A stretch of 38,187 nt of DNA, taken from a virus. Numbering within the stretch: position 1 is the first letter of the stretch; each line of letters begins with the position of its first letter. The notes under the pieces were generated by a model that saw nothing but the letters and a program-made list of their open reading frames with translations, ran no database searches and was not told where the DNA came from. The stretch is from the IMG/VR virus record IMGVR_UViG_3300033571_009374, positions 1 through 38,187 of that record; one strand, given 5' to 3'. Shown here one piece after another: positions 24,930 to 33,818 of this stretch. Position numbers and translations under genes: made by a program.

Positions 24930-27278
24930 TCACTTCTGGCTTCCAGTTTGCGACCGCGCGATAGGGACAATATTATCCTCTTTATTAGGGAATTTTGCAA
25001 ATGGGGTACTTATTTCAACCATGTCCCGTAATTCAGTTTGTGTATAGGTTTCACAAAGGTCTGGATGAATAAAAATATGTTTTGCATTTGGGTTTGTACG
25101 TGATTTAATCCGGCCACAATCAATCCACCCTGCTTCTTCTAATGCTTTAAATAAAACATGTCTACTAATGGGCGGGGAATTGCTCAGAGTACCTATACTT
25201 TCGCACAGTTTGTTAAATGGACTACCAATTATACCTTTATTAAATGGCGTTCTACGTTCGACTAACATCCCCACCACTTCTGCTTCTATATTGCTTCGGC
25301 TATATTCTACCAAACTAAATTTAGCATCTGTCATAGGCGGGTGCATACCAGGGTTAAATTGACTTACATCGCGTGTATGAAGCCATTCGGCGACTGCAGC
25401 GAACCCCGTAGCATGATACCAATCCCATAACTGTTTTGATTCTGTATCCGTCATTTTTGGTGCGGTGGACCAAACATAAAACCAGCGCCTATCCTGAGAG
25501 TCTAATCGAATGGGGATACGTTCGTTTGAAAAAGCTAGTACAAACATGCGATTCATAACGGCACAGACCGGTTGAAATTTCTTATTTACGTTAATTAAAT
25601 CCGGCGGTGCAGCGATAATAGGTTTAAGCCTATTTGCTAACGCACGACGTTCTCTAAAATCAGGATCATATAGCTCGTTAATAATTAATACTTCTGACTC
25701 AAACGCATCGCCCCATTGTCCAGATAATGTGTCGTTATCTACTATCCCTAGATTATGCGCAGGATATCCACATATTGCGCGAACAAACGGCGCCCACATA
25801 GTATCTTTACCACACCCTTGCGCCCCACCGTGTAACACGGCGTGATTAATTTTAATCGCAGGGTTTTGTAATTTAAACGCCATCATATCCAAAATATGAT
25901 TCAATTCTTTTTCTTCGGGCACTAAACGACGGCAATGATTTAACCAAGGGGAAATATCTACATCATCTTTTGACTCGTCGCGGGCACGCGCATCGCGCCA
26001 TATATTGGCGTACAATTCGCCGCCACGTTTACACGCAACGGTTTCCCCTGCGGCATAAGTAACGCCAACAAAAACTTTGGCACCATGCGCTTCTCGGTTT
26101 TCATCAAAACAACGCGACGCAGACAAAACCCGGTTGCCAAATATGGAGCGACACTCTACATGTCGATAAATAGCATCGAAGGTAATACGTTTTATAACCT
26201 CCCGCGTTTCCATGTCAAAATAACAATCTTCATTTTTAATGTAGGCAAATCGAGAGTACCATTCTGTTTTCTCTAGCCGCGCAATTTCTTTTGTTTTAAT
26301 ACTTTTTAAAACGGCCTTAACTGCGTCCGATACATTAACTTCTTTATCTATTTTTTCCATTGCATTAAATAAATTTTTTGATAGCACTTTCTCAGATACA
26401 CCATACTCTGCTTCGGGACCACCGTTGTTTTTAACCCATTCTAAAAATATGTTAGATGTTAACCCCGCACAATGCCCATGATAGCAACAAAACCCATGTG
26501 TAGCAGGTTTATATCTTGCCATAGGGTTACCGTCTGAATGTTGATTGTGATTCGGACACACGACCCCTAGCCATCCTTCGTTGTTTACATTGCTTAATAT
26601 TAACCCTTTATCGGACAGCCATTTTAGAACGGGGTCATTATCACAATGTGGTAATCGAATTGATTCAAACTCCGAAACTACTTTTTCATAAGGGGTTACA
26701 TTTAATGCGGTGCAAATTTCATCTAAAGTGTACTCACGTTTAGGATTAAATTCTATTAATACGGCGCGGAAATTATCCCGACCAGGTTTTAGATTAACCG
26801 AGCCAGGTAATCTAAAGTTACGTACTGCGTTAATAGCACCTGGATCAGTATATCCCGCCGCTGCAATCGCTTTAATAGCTGCTACAAACGCTTGTTTAGT
26901 GGGTTGCTCAGAAAAGATATACCCCCACTGAAAAGAACCTGCTGACGTCTCCATAATCCACGACGGCGGCAATGGCGGGGTTTTAGATTTTATACCTATA
27001 TCGTCTAACATCATCACTAACACATGTGTACAATACGCAGCGGACGCACTAGGTTTTCCGTTTTTAAAACGAGAAGTTATAAATGAACCTGTATTTCCGT
27101 ACCATGCTTGTTCAGCGTTTTGATTTACCTTCCCTGGTAAAAATGCAGGCCACGTGCATTTTAAAGTGCCATCGTTATGATATTGTTGCTCACCTTTGAA
27201 TAATTGTGGTTTTTGTAATACAAATAACGCGGTTTCATTTTCTGGTGCGAGTGATGCTATATAATCAATAAAACTCAT
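24930..27278 (-). CDS. Primase-helicase: AEP-like primase plus SF3-type helicase (DUF5906-like)
   Basis: A 782-residue fusion. Residues about 80-190 look like an archaeo-eukaryotic-type primase of the RepB kind: the acidic pair in VMMLDDIG (D92, D93), SFQWGYIFSE, and NFRLPGSVNLKPG (154-166). A Cys/His cluster follows (C241, H244, C264, C265, H267, C270), probably zinc binding. The C-terminal helicase domain has Walker A GGAQGCGKDT (484-493) and Walker B VLIINELYD (530-538). NRMFVLAFSNERIPIRLDSQ and DRRWFYVW continue the DUF5906 pattern. It should prime and unwind DNA. AGGGAT precedes the start on the minus strand. A hairpin lies between it and the polymerase gene upstream. Confidence 0.9.
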   Translation of the reverse strand: MSFIDYIASLAPENETALFVLQKPQLFKGEQQYHNDGTLKCTWPAFLPGKVNQNAEQAWYGNTGSFITSRFKNGKPSASAAYCTHVLVMMLDDIGIKSKTPPLPPSWIMETSAGSFQWGYIFSEQPTKQAFVAAIKAIAAAGYTDPGAINAVRNFRLPGSVNLKPGRDNFRAVLIEFNPKREYTLDEICTALNVTPYEKVVSEFESIRLPHCDNDPVLKWLSDKGLILSNVNNEGWLGVVCPNHNQHSDGNPMARYKPATHGFCCYHGHCAGLTSNIFLEWVKNNGGPEAEYGVSEKVLSKNLFNAMEKIDKEVNVSDAVKAVLKSIKTKEIARLEKTEWYSRFAYIKNEDCYFDMETREVIKRITFDAIYRHVECRSIFGNRVLSASRCFDENREAHGAKVFVGVTYAAGETVACKRGGELYANIWRDARARDESKDDVDISPWLNHCRRLVPEEKELNHILDMMAFKLQNPAIKINHAVLHGGAQGCGKDTMWAPFVRAICGYPAHNLGIVDNDTLSGQWGDAFESEVLIINELYDPDFRERRALANRLKPIIAAPPDLINVNKKFQPVCAVMNRMFVLAFSNERIPIRLDSQDRRWFYVWSTAPKMTDTESKQLWDWYHATGFAAVAEWLHTRDVSQFNPGMHPPMTDAKFSLVEYSRSNIEAEVVGMLVERRTPFNKGIIGSPFNKLCESIGTLSNSPPISRHVLFKALEEAGWIDCGRIKSRTNPNAKHIFIHPDLCETYTQTELRDMVEISTPFAKFPNKEDNIVPIARSQTGSQK

Positions 27279-27305
27279 TTTTAAATCCCTAAAAATTAGT
27301 TAATA

Positions 27306-27337
27306 AAAAACCCATCTGTCCCCACAGGTGGGTTTTT
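27306..27337 (-). terminator. Hairpin between polymerase and primase genes
   Basis: A long stem pairs AAAAACCCA (27306-27314) with TGGGTTTTT (27329-27337), a T-G pair, then CTGT with ACAG around a C4 loop. It overlaps the polymerase stop codon. It is nearly symmetrical and can work on either strand. On the minus strand it would reduce, not abolish, read-through into the primase gene, setting a lower primase level. Confidence 0.65.
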
Positions 27338-29324
27338 ACTTTCCATAACGTAGAGAATGTGATATTTCTACGTCTAAAGGTAAATCAGCCGCCCACGCAG
27401 GTGGCGTTGTCATTATTAATTTCAACGCGTTTTTTTTCTCCTCTACCACATCGTTTGGCGCTTCTACAATGATTTCATCATGCACATGGCCTATGACATA
27501 CAGGCCCTTCGTTTCACATTGATATAATGACTCACGCAGTAAATCATGTGCTGTCGCTTGAACTATGTTTTCCACTGCAACGCCTACCCATAGCTTTGCT
27601 CTAGGCCATTCTTTTGCATCTGCGGCGGGTTTCCATGCTGCTTTAGCATATGTAATTTCCCCTCCTTCAACGCGTAAGAAAGGGTAGCATAGCACGCGTT
27701 TCGATGGTAAAGAGTACCATAAATGCAACCCATCAAATAAATATGTTACTTTGCCCGCAGAAAACTCGGCTCCTTTATTTTGTATTGCTTGTAAATATGC
27801 GTTTTGTATTTGATCCCATAACATAGGCGCCCAAGAATTAGCTGCCCGCCACCCTGCGACTAATGATTTAGCTTCGTTTATATTAAACTGCATTTTATAA
27901 ATGGTACTCATTGCGTTAAATGCTCCGACGCCTCCTGAAAACCCGCACGCTAATTCTTGAATCTTACCTATTTGCCGTTGCGCTTTCGTTACTTCATCCA
28001 ACTCCACATGAAACGTCGCGGCAGCATTGACTTTATAAATATCTACCCCTTGTTTAAATAATTCTAACTTATGTTTAGCAGTGGGGTAACTTGATAGCCA
28101 CGGTAATACACGCGCTTCAATGGACGCCCAATCTGCAACAATTAAACTATGTCCTTCTTGTGCCATGATCGTTGGGCGAAGCATACTCTTTAGTACCTCT
28201 GTAACGCGTTTGCCATATGTGGGTACTAATGACTCGCGTTGAACCATAGACTGCCTAACAACTTCAGGATTTTCGGCGCAGGTGCGGGTAAGGTTATGTA
28301 ATTGAATCCCGTATGACGCCGCCCTACCTGTAGCGGCACCGCCTGCAAATACAAACGCGCCGCGTACGTGTTGGTCAGCCGCATCTGCAATATTAAACAT
28401 GCGTACAAACTTAGCTACACTAGAAGCCCATATATCATCTGCACATTGAATAACATCCGCTACATGGGGTGGTACTTCGTTAGGGTCTTCTTCGGCTAAT
28501 TGTAATAAATTAGCGCGAACCGTTTTATCAATGGATATTTTTTCTATACCATCTTTATCTGTAGTCATTAATTTCAATGCTTCACTACCTACGCGCTCTT
28601 GCACCCACTTACGCATTTTAGCCGACCGTACCGAATTAACCGTACCATGCGTAATTTCGCGTACTAAATCTTCTATTTCTTTGGTTTCATCAACGCTGTA
28701 TCGAATTGCTGCTTTAGCTAAATCAGTATCCACTAATAGCCCACGGTCATTAATCAATTCATTAATATGATAATCGCGTAATTCATTTTTTGATAATGGC
28801 CGCATAGCTAAACTAATACTTCGCATGGTTCTCACATCTTGTTGACAATATGTGACCATCTCTTGCAATAATTTATCATCTCGTCTAAAAGTACCATCTG
28901 GTAACGGTAAACTTAACAAACGTATTAGCTGCGCGCCACGGTAGTCTTTGCGCATCTCGGCACCAAAAAACCGGCCTACATCACCTAATGATCCTGGCGC
29001 GCAATTTGCGCGGGCTTGCGCGGCGGTGCAATACCATTGACTTAGTTTAGGTATGGGGGTTTTATATTTCTCACTAAGAACATATTCAAAAATTAACCGT
29101 TCAAATGCTGCATTGTGCGCGCATATTTGCCCATTATTATTAATATGATCAGCAATACGTGAGGGGAATGCTTGATGTGGTAGCCATGTTGTAACTGGGT
29201 CGTCATCAAACGCATACGATAAACAAATTATGTCAGTAGAGGGGTGTTGCACATAATTATATACACCATATATTTGTAAATTACATCTACTACGGGTTTC
29301 AAAATCGAGCCAAAGCCTAGGCAT
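27336..29324 (-). CDS. Family A DNA polymerase with 3'-5' exonuclease
   Basis: A 662-residue replicative polymerase. The N-terminal exonuclease shows LWLDFETRS (D7, E9), HNAAFERL (about 70-77) and YCQQDV (Y159, D163), so proofreading looks intact. The polymerase has TGRAAS (332-337), motif A VADWASIEARV (D398, E403), and motif B RQIGKIQELACGFSGGVGAF (R450, K454). Motif C is GHVHDEIIVEA (D616, E617). The usual motif B Tyr-Gly is replaced by a G-G form, which I know from other phage family A enzymes. No 5' nuclease domain is present. The start has AAAGAGG upstream. The operon order on the minus strand is nuclease, possible ssDNA-binding protein, polymerase, primase-helicase. Confidence 0.95.
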   Translation of the reverse strand: MPRLWLDFETRSRCNLQIYGVYNYVQHPSTDIICLSYAFDDDPVTTWLPHQAFPSRIADHINNNGQICAHNAAFERLIFEYVLSEKYKTPIPKLSQWYCTAAQARANCAPGSLGDVGRFFGAEMRKDYRGAQLIRLLSLPLPDGTFRRDDKLLQEMVTYCQQDVRTMRSISLAMRPLSKNELRDYHINELINDRGLLVDTDLAKAAIRYSVDETKEIEDLVREITHGTVNSVRSAKMRKWVQERVGSEALKLMTTDKDGIEKISIDKTVRANLLQLAEEDPNEVPPHVADVIQCADDIWASSVAKFVRMFNIADAADQHVRGAFVFAGGAATGRAASYGIQLHNLTRTCAENPEVVRQSMVQRESLVPTYGKRVTEVLKSMLRPTIMAQEGHSLIVADWASIEARVLPWLSSYPTAKHKLELFKQGVDIYKVNAAATFHVELDEVTKAQRQIGKIQELACGFSGGVGAFNAMSTIYKMQFNINEAKSLVAGWRAANSWAPMLWDQIQNAYLQAIQNKGAEFSAGKVTYLFDGLHLWYSLPSKRVLCYPFLRVEGGEITYAKAAWKPAADAKEWPRAKLWVGVAVENIVQATAHDLLRESLYQCETKGLYVIGHVHDEIIVEAPNDVVEEKKNALKLIMTTPPAWAADLPLDVEISHSLRYGK

Positions 29325-29404
29325 AATTTACCTCTTTAAAAAATTTTTAATGGGATTTAAAAAGATGGGGTACTCGCTCAACCACGAAACTTTCCCCCGT
29401 AACA

Positions 29405-30073
29405 TTACGATGGTCTACGACGTCTTACATTAGCAGGGGTAGCTTCAATTTCTACAGGCTCTAGCTCTTCAAATATATCTTCTTCGACAGATAAATTACC
29501 TGGAGCTTCCCAACGGACGATTTCTAACACGGGATTATGAATAGTATTACCGTGTTTACTTTCGTACGATTTATAACTTAGTTTTACAATCGGCAATGGT
29601 GTTGTTTTATCTACATCTATTTGATGTACGATATCCATAACTAATTTTTCATACATCTTGCGTGACCCGAACGAGGTACGAAGATATAGTGCTTCGGTAC
29701 CACGATGTTTACCGGATACACATTTCAAACTAAACCCCGTTTGTAATTCCCACCCTTTATTTTTATCGGCTCCGACGGGTAGCGGGCCTGGTTCTGGTAG
29801 TGGCTCCCATGCAGGTGCCATAATCTCACCTAATTTCAATTTAGATGGCGCCCAGCAAATGTACCCACGAATTAATGAATACGGGTTTACCGCCCATAAT
29901 GAATCTGGTTCTACCTCTTCTTCTTCTGATCCAAACACCCATTTAGCATCTATATGGTGTAATTTAATGTACGCCAATGACGATGCGACGGGCGTGTGGT
30001 TAGATTTTAACGCCGATGCCATGTCTGTTAATGAAGGTAAATTTGCTGCTGAAAATACGCTTACGTTTGACAT
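29405..30073 (-). CDS. Unknown replication-operon protein; ssDNA-binding protein candidate
   Basis: A 222-residue protein. I take ATG 30073, which has AAAAGGAAA upstream, over a TTG 18 bases earlier. It contains WAVNPYSLIRGYICWAPSKL at about 58-77, then LPVGADKNKGWELQTGFSLK and ALYLRTSFGSRKMYEKLVMD. An acidic stretch (EEDIFEELEPVEIE) comes just before a basic end (NVRRRRPS). I do not recognise a family. The place between a DUF2800 nuclease and polymerase is where related phages carry ssDNA-binding or annealing proteins (for example DUF2815 beside DUF2800), and an acidic tail would suit this. This is inference. Confidence 0.6.
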   Translation of the reverse strand: MSNVSVFSAANLPSLTDMASALKSNHTPVASSLAYIKLHHIDAKWVFGSEEEEVEPDSLWAVNPYSLIRGYICWAPSKLKLGEIMAPAWEPLPEPGPLPVGADKNKGWELQTGFSLKCVSGKHRGTEALYLRTSFGSRKMYEKLVMDIVHQIDVDKTTPLPIVKLSYKSYESKHGNTIHNPVLEIVRWEAPGNLSVEEDIFEELEPVEIEATPANVRRRRPS

Positions 30074-30098
30074 AATAATTTCCTTTTCCAATGTGAAG

Positions 30099-31280
30099 TT
30101 AATCCAATTTTTTAAATGCTGCTGTTACTACATCTTGTTGTGTTACCTTGATTGCTGCTCTTGGATCCGATTCCGGCGCCAAGGTGTTACCTGAACTTAT
30201 TGCGACCACACTATCTTCCGGCAATTGCATTTTGTATTTCTTCAATACTTTTTCTGCTTGTGCCGGAGAAAGTAACGCGGTCTCAGTAATTTCAGATTCT
30301 TTTAAGCCTAACGCAATTAAATTTGCTTTGGCTTGTTGTTCATCTACCCACTTCCGTAATGCCCGTTTAGCGACTAATTTCCACCCCTTAATTTCATTGC
30401 CTGCTTCCAATTGTTTAAGTGCTATTGCCCGCATGTCCGTAATCCAATTTTCCAATACATCCAATTTTGTAAGCCAATCTTCGCCTAATACCGTAGGGGC
30501 ATATAGTGGCTTATTAAGCACATGCGCAGCCGTATTCTCTTGCAACGGGCAACACTCTTTTATAGGACACCAGCGGCAATGTGTTCCTAAGTTAAACGCG
30601 TTTTCTGTCTCAATATACCCCGCACGCATAATTGATAATAAATCAGGTAAAGATAGTTTGGTGTATTCAGGGCCAAACTGAGATACAAATTGTAATGCTT
30701 TATTAACAGAATGTATTAAGTTACTTTTAAATTGTGCAATACGATCAAATGTTGTAACCCATCGTTTAATACCAAATGGCTGAACGATAATTAACTCAAT
30801 ATCAATCACATCTTTAAATACCCATTCAAGTGCGGGTGTAGATTTAGCGGCGGCGGCATAAAACATTAATTGTTCGTTTTCTTCGGCGTCTACTATAACA
30901 CCATCGCCAAATTTCCAATCCAACACAACCACACGTTTACCAATACGGCCAATTAAATCCACCGACCCAAACACCTCCGGCAATTCATTTCCAAAATTAA
31001 CCTCTTGTTCGATCGCAAACTCCATAACCCCGTCAGGATCAACTTGGTCTAACATTTTAATCGCAAACTCAATTTTTTCTTTTGATTTATCATCTAATGT
31101 TGTCGGAACGGCTTCATCTTTATCTAATACGTTCGCAATCACTTCGTGTAACATTGTCCCTTGTATTGCGTATTCGGATGGAGGTTGTGGCGGTGCTTTC
31201 ATCGCTAGGGCTACCGAGCCATAGCAATTCATTACACGTTTGGCGGTAGACCCGCCTACTATTTTTGAGTGATTAGCCAT
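30099..31280 (-). CDS. DUF2800 Cas4-like PD-(D/E)XK nuclease
   Basis: A 393-residue protein with the Cas4/RecB-like nuclease pattern. It shows GTMLHEV (H45), GSVDLIGRIGKRVVVLDWKF (D108, D121, K123) and EQLMFYA (Q137, Y141). An iron-sulphur-like cysteine set is formed by C19 and C235, C238, C243/C244 in HCRWCPIKECCPLQ. The C-terminal third is helical and Lys-rich. Phage DUF2800 proteins are thought to be exonucleases for recombination or DNA processing. All catalytic residues are present. It is the first gene of the leftward replication operon, with a good promoter 37 bases upstream of its start. Confidence 0.85.
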   Translation of the reverse strand: MANHSKIVGGSTAKRVMNCYGSVALAMKAPPQPPSEYAIQGTMLHEVIANVLDKDEAVPTTLDDKSKEKIEFAIKMLDQVDPDGVMEFAIEQEVNFGNELPEVFGSVDLIGRIGKRVVVLDWKFGDGVIVDAEENEQLMFYAAAAKSTPALEWVFKDVIDIELIIVQPFGIKRWVTTFDRIAQFKSNLIHSVNKALQFVSQFGPEYTKLSLPDLLSIMRAGYIETENAFNLGTHCRWCPIKECCPLQENTAAHVLNKPLYAPTVLGEDWLTKLDVLENWITDMRAIALKQLEAGNEIKGWKLVAKRALRKWVDEQQAKANLIALGLKESEITETALLSPAQAEKVLKKYKMQLPEDSVVAISSGNTLAPESDPRAAIKVTQQDVVTAAFKKLD

Positions 31281-31316
31281 ATTTTAAATTTCCCAATTGT
31301 TAGTTAATGAACCATC

Positions 31317-31345
31317 ATTGTATCGAATTATTTTTACTAATGCAA
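31317..31345 (-). promoter_or_regulatory. Leftward promoter of the replication operon
   Basis: On the minus strand TTGCAT (31345-31340) and TACAAT (31322-31317) are separated by exactly 17 bp, giving matches of 4/6 and 5/6. Transcription would start near 31310, about 30 bases before the DUF2800 start codon at 31280. It faces away from the nuclease-helicase operon. Confidence 0.65.
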
Positions 31346-31348
31346 CAC

Positions 31349-31373
31349 ATTGTTGTACATTTTATGTTACAAT
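31349..31373 (+). promoter_or_regulatory. Rightward extended -10 promoter with inverted repeat
   Basis: TGTTACAAT (31365-31373) is an extended -10 (TGn plus TACAAT); no good -35 is seen. It lies within an imperfect inverted repeat, ATTGT..ACAT (31349-31360) against ATGT.ACAAT (31364-31373), which could be an operator acting on both divergent promoters. An A-rich G8 ribosome site lies at about 31388-31397. Confidence 0.5.
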
Positions 31374-31407
31374 TGCGATATATTTTTAAGGGGGGGGTAA
31401 ATCTATC

Positions 31408-31728
31408 ATGCGAGAATCGGCTTTAGAAAAAAAATTGATACAAGCGGTGAAACAATTAGGCGGATTTAGTTATAAATTTGTGTCACCTACAAACCGTGGT
31501 GTGGCGGATAGGATTGTGTGTTTCCCGCGTGGCTACATTTGTTTTGTAGAGTTAAAATCCGAACAAGGTAAATTATCCCCTTTACAAGAAGTGTTCAAAA
31601 ACGACATGTTAAAGTTAGAGCAATGTTATTATCTAATACAATCGCTCACTGATTTAGAATATTTTGTTTCATATTGGCACAATAAATTAGATATTGCAAA
31701 TTTAACACGGGCGAATGAATTGCTATGA
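31408..31728 (+). CDS. VRR-NUC domain nuclease
   Basis: A 106-residue single-domain VRR-NUC protein. It reads ALEKKLIQAVKQLGGFSYKF, then SPTNRGVADRIVCFPRG (D34), and ICFVELKSEQGKLSPLQ (E48, K50, Q60). This is the full PD-(D/E)XK core in the right order. Phage VRR-NUC proteins cleave branched DNA or other recombination structures and often sit beside a SNF2-like helicase, as here. It has an unusually G-rich ribosome site (AAGGGGGGGG). Its stop overlaps the next start by 4 bases (ATGA), so the genes are coupled. Confidence 0.9.
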   Translation: MRESALEKKLIQAVKQLGGFSYKFVSPTNRGVADRIVCFPRGYICFVELKSEQGKLSPLQEVFKNDMLKLEQCYYLIQSLTDLEYFVSYWHNKLDIANLTRANELL

Positions 31729-32045
31729 ATAAGATACGGATACCCATTAATCTAGAAGCCCGGCGTAAATATTTCGGCGTGTGGCACAGTAAAAAAAATG
31801 TAGCGCATGGATATAAAATATTCAATCGGCTCATGAACACGGTGGATTATGTGTGTACTGATCGATTATTTTTTGAAAATTTAAATTTAAAATATTGTGA
31901 AATGTGGCTATATGATACAGGCCGTTTAGACATAATTATCCCGTTGTTAGACAACAAAAAAATAACGTTTAATGCACGGGTAGCACATCCATTTCTAAAA
32001 GCATTATCACAATTAAATTGGATACACCCTTATGACTCTATTTAA
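31725..32045 (+). CDS. Unknown protein between VRR-NUC and helicase
   Basis: A 106-residue basic protein starting with an ATGA overlap and ending 14 bases inside the helicase gene. It reads INLEARRKYFGVWHSKKNVA near the start, then VCTDRLFFENLNLKYCEMWL and RLDIIIPLLDNKKITFNARV. I recognise no domain. Overlap at both ends shows it is part of the nuclease-helicase operon, and it may be an accessory subunit of that pair. Confidence 0.7.
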   Translation: MNKIRIPINLEARRKYFGVWHSKKNVAHGYKIFNRLMNTVDYVCTDRLFFENLNLKYCEMWLYDTGRLDIIIPLLDNKKITFNARVAHPFLKALSQLNWIHPYDSI

Positions 32046-33426
32046 ACCGGGCTTACGTACATATCAAGAAGCCGCAGTAACCTACCTTTACGAACACGAT
32101 TTTGCAATGGTGTTAGCATCCGTAGGGGCGGGTAAAACAGCTATTGCATTAACGGCGATGCGTGAATTACTGCGTGATGGGGTTGTGTCGCAATGGCTTG
32201 TTATTGCCCCGTTGCGTGTGTGTAATCAGGTATGGCCGGAAGAAATAAAAAAATGGGCACCTGATTTAAATATTGCCGTAGCGACCGGTGACGAAGGGCG
32301 ACGTGTGCAGGCGTTAATGTCAGATGCGGATGTGGTGGTAATTAATTTTGAAAATTTGCCGTGGCTGTTTAAACAATCGTTAGTAAAAATACGCATGAAT
32401 GGGCTTGTAATTGATGAACTTACTAAACTAAAGAATAGTACTAGCGCACGGTTTAAAGCACTTTATAAAGCACGTAATCAATTTAAAATCCGGTGGGGTT
32501 TAACCGGGTCGTTTACTTCTAACGGGCTAGTTGATGTGTTTGGGCAGTGCAAAATCATTGACGATTGTTATTTGGGTAAAACAATTACCGGGTTTTTGAA
32601 CAATTATTTTTATGGGGTTAGCAAGGGGTATTACACAGACTGGACGCCTAAACCCAACGCTGTTGATAAAGTGATGGACGTAATCTATCCCATGACCTTT
32701 GCGTTAGAAAATAAATCGTATAAAGACAATTTGCCCTTGTTACACATTGTGCCAGTTAGCATAGACATGTCGCAATCTGTACAACATGTATATGCTCAAA
32801 TGGTTAAAACCAGTGTGCTTTATGCTGACGACATGAAGACCGAATTAAAAATGACTGCTCCTAGCGCAGCGGTGTTAGTGCAAAAATTACAACAAATAAG
32901 CGCAGGATTTTATTATGATGATACGCATGTAGCGCATTGGATCAGTAAAGATAAAATTGATCGTATTGAAGAAATTATTGAGGCTAATCAACACGCGCCA
33001 ACAATTATTTTTTATCAGTATACCGCCGAGTATGAGGCATTAAAAGCACGCTTTCCGCAAATTAAAACGTTGATGCAAAAACAAGAGTCTTACACAATCA
33101 ATGACTGGAATGCAGGTAAAATACCTATATTGTTATTACACCCCAAAAGCGCAGGACATGGGTTAAACTTGCAACATGGGGGGGGTCATATTATTTTTAC
33201 TTCCCCCGTATGGAGTATGGAAGAGTACGAGCAATGTATAGGTCGACTACATAGGTCAGGACAAACGCGCGATGTGTGGGTGTATGTGTTGATGTGTAAA
33301 AATAGTGTAGACGAACGAATTTTTAATGAAGTATTGCCTGGCAAAATTGCCATCGCTGATTTAGCAAAGGAATGTTTAACAAATGCAAAAGAAAACCCAA
33401 TCTACCCCAACCCGTGCAGTGAATAG
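32032..33426 (+). CDS. SF2 helicase, SNF2/DEXD-like
   Basis: A 464-residue ATPase. Motif I is ASVGAGKTAIAL (GAGKT at 32-36), motif II VIDELTKLKN (D128, E129), and motif III WGLTGS near 155-160. Domain 2 has IIFYQYTAEYEAL at about 325-337, HPKSAGHGLNLQHGGGHIIF (370-389) and motif VI QCIGRLHRSGQTRDVWVYVL (R405, R408). The DEL in place of DEAH or DEXH is common in phage SNF2-like helicases. With the VRR-NUC protein it forms a common phage pair thought to work in recombination or replication restart. It has a full motif set. It overlaps the preceding gene by 14 bases and the next by 44. Confidence 0.93.
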   Translation: MTLFKPGLRTYQEAAVTYLYEHDFAMVLASVGAGKTAIALTAMRELLRDGVVSQWLVIAPLRVCNQVWPEEIKKWAPDLNIAVATGDEGRRVQALMSDADVVVINFENLPWLFKQSLVKIRMNGLVIDELTKLKNSTSARFKALYKARNQFKIRWGLTGSFTSNGLVDVFGQCKIIDDCYLGKTITGFLNNYFYGVSKGYYTDWTPKPNAVDKVMDVIYPMTFALENKSYKDNLPLLHIVPVSIDMSQSVQHVYAQMVKTSVLYADDMKTELKMTAPSAAVLVQKLQQISAGFYYDDTHVAHWISKDKIDRIEEIIEANQHAPTIIFYQYTAEYEALKARFPQIKTLMQKQESYTINDWNAGKIPILLLHPKSAGHGLNLQHGGGHIIFTSPVWSMEEYEQCIGRLHRSGQTRDVWVYVLMCKNSVDERIFNEVLPGKIAIADLAKECLTNAKENPIYPNPCSE

Positions 33427-33673
33427 TGATAAGCCTATGGTGACATGGCGATCTATGAAATATGAGGACGGCATTGACGACGCAAATAAAGTATTTCAGT
33501 TGTTGATGGAAGAAATCCACGTACATCGGCGATGGTCAATTGCGCTGCGATTACATCGGCGCTATTGTGCGTTACGTGCAAAGGACGAGCGCGATAGATT
33601 GCGTTTGATGTGGGCGGATGGTGGTGAATTAGCCGCGCAAAAGTTTAGTGATTTCGCTAAACCACGTGGGTAA
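33383..33673 (+). CDS. Hypothetical basic protein (96 aa)
   Basis: Starts inside the helicase gene in another frame, with AAAGGA about 12 bases upstream. The protein is basic and helical: DDANKVFQLLMEEIHVHRRW at about 31-50, SIALRLHRRYCALRAKDERD, then LAAQKFSDFAKPRG. I recognise no family; a DNA-binding or replication helper is possible. It is the last gene of the rightward operon and meets the leftward accessory operon in a short 12-bp gap. A perfect 12-bp palindrome GGTAAATTTACC (33669-33680) sits at the junction. Confidence 0.65.
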   Translation: MQKKTQSTPTRAVNSDKPMVTWRSMKYEDGIDDANKVFQLLMEEIHVHRRWSIALRLHRRYCALRAKDERDRLRLMWADGGELAAQKFSDFAKPRG

Positions 33674-33685
33674 ATTTACCATACA

Positions 33686-33799
33686 TTACTCATCACTTAA
33701 GGCGACTAATGCAGCTATCGCAAGCAACGCACCGAGCAATAGATGACCTTGTGCCATTAATGTAACTGCCGACCAGCCCATGACGATTATCCAGAACAT
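33686..33799 (-). CDS. Small membrane protein (37 aa)
   Basis: A minus-strand frame from ATG 33799 to TAA 33686 with AAGAAGG about nine bases upstream. The product starts MFWIIVMGWSAVTLMAQG and ends LLAIAALVALSDE, so two short hydrophobic stretches form one or two membrane segments with a single charged end. It is the last gene of the leftward accessory operon, 19 bases after the preceding stop. I know no relative. A superinfection, holin-like or inhibitor role is possible but unproven. Confidence 0.55.
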   Translation of the reverse strand: MFWIIVMGWSAVTLMAQGHLLLGALLAIAALVALSDE

Positions 33800-33818
33800 A
33801 ATAATGTGCCTTCTTTGT

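Noticed and set aside
29658-30681. Plus-strand frames opposite the DUF2800 and neighbouring genes
   Set aside because: They run antisense to genes with clear catalytic motifs and have no ribosome sites or recognisable domains.
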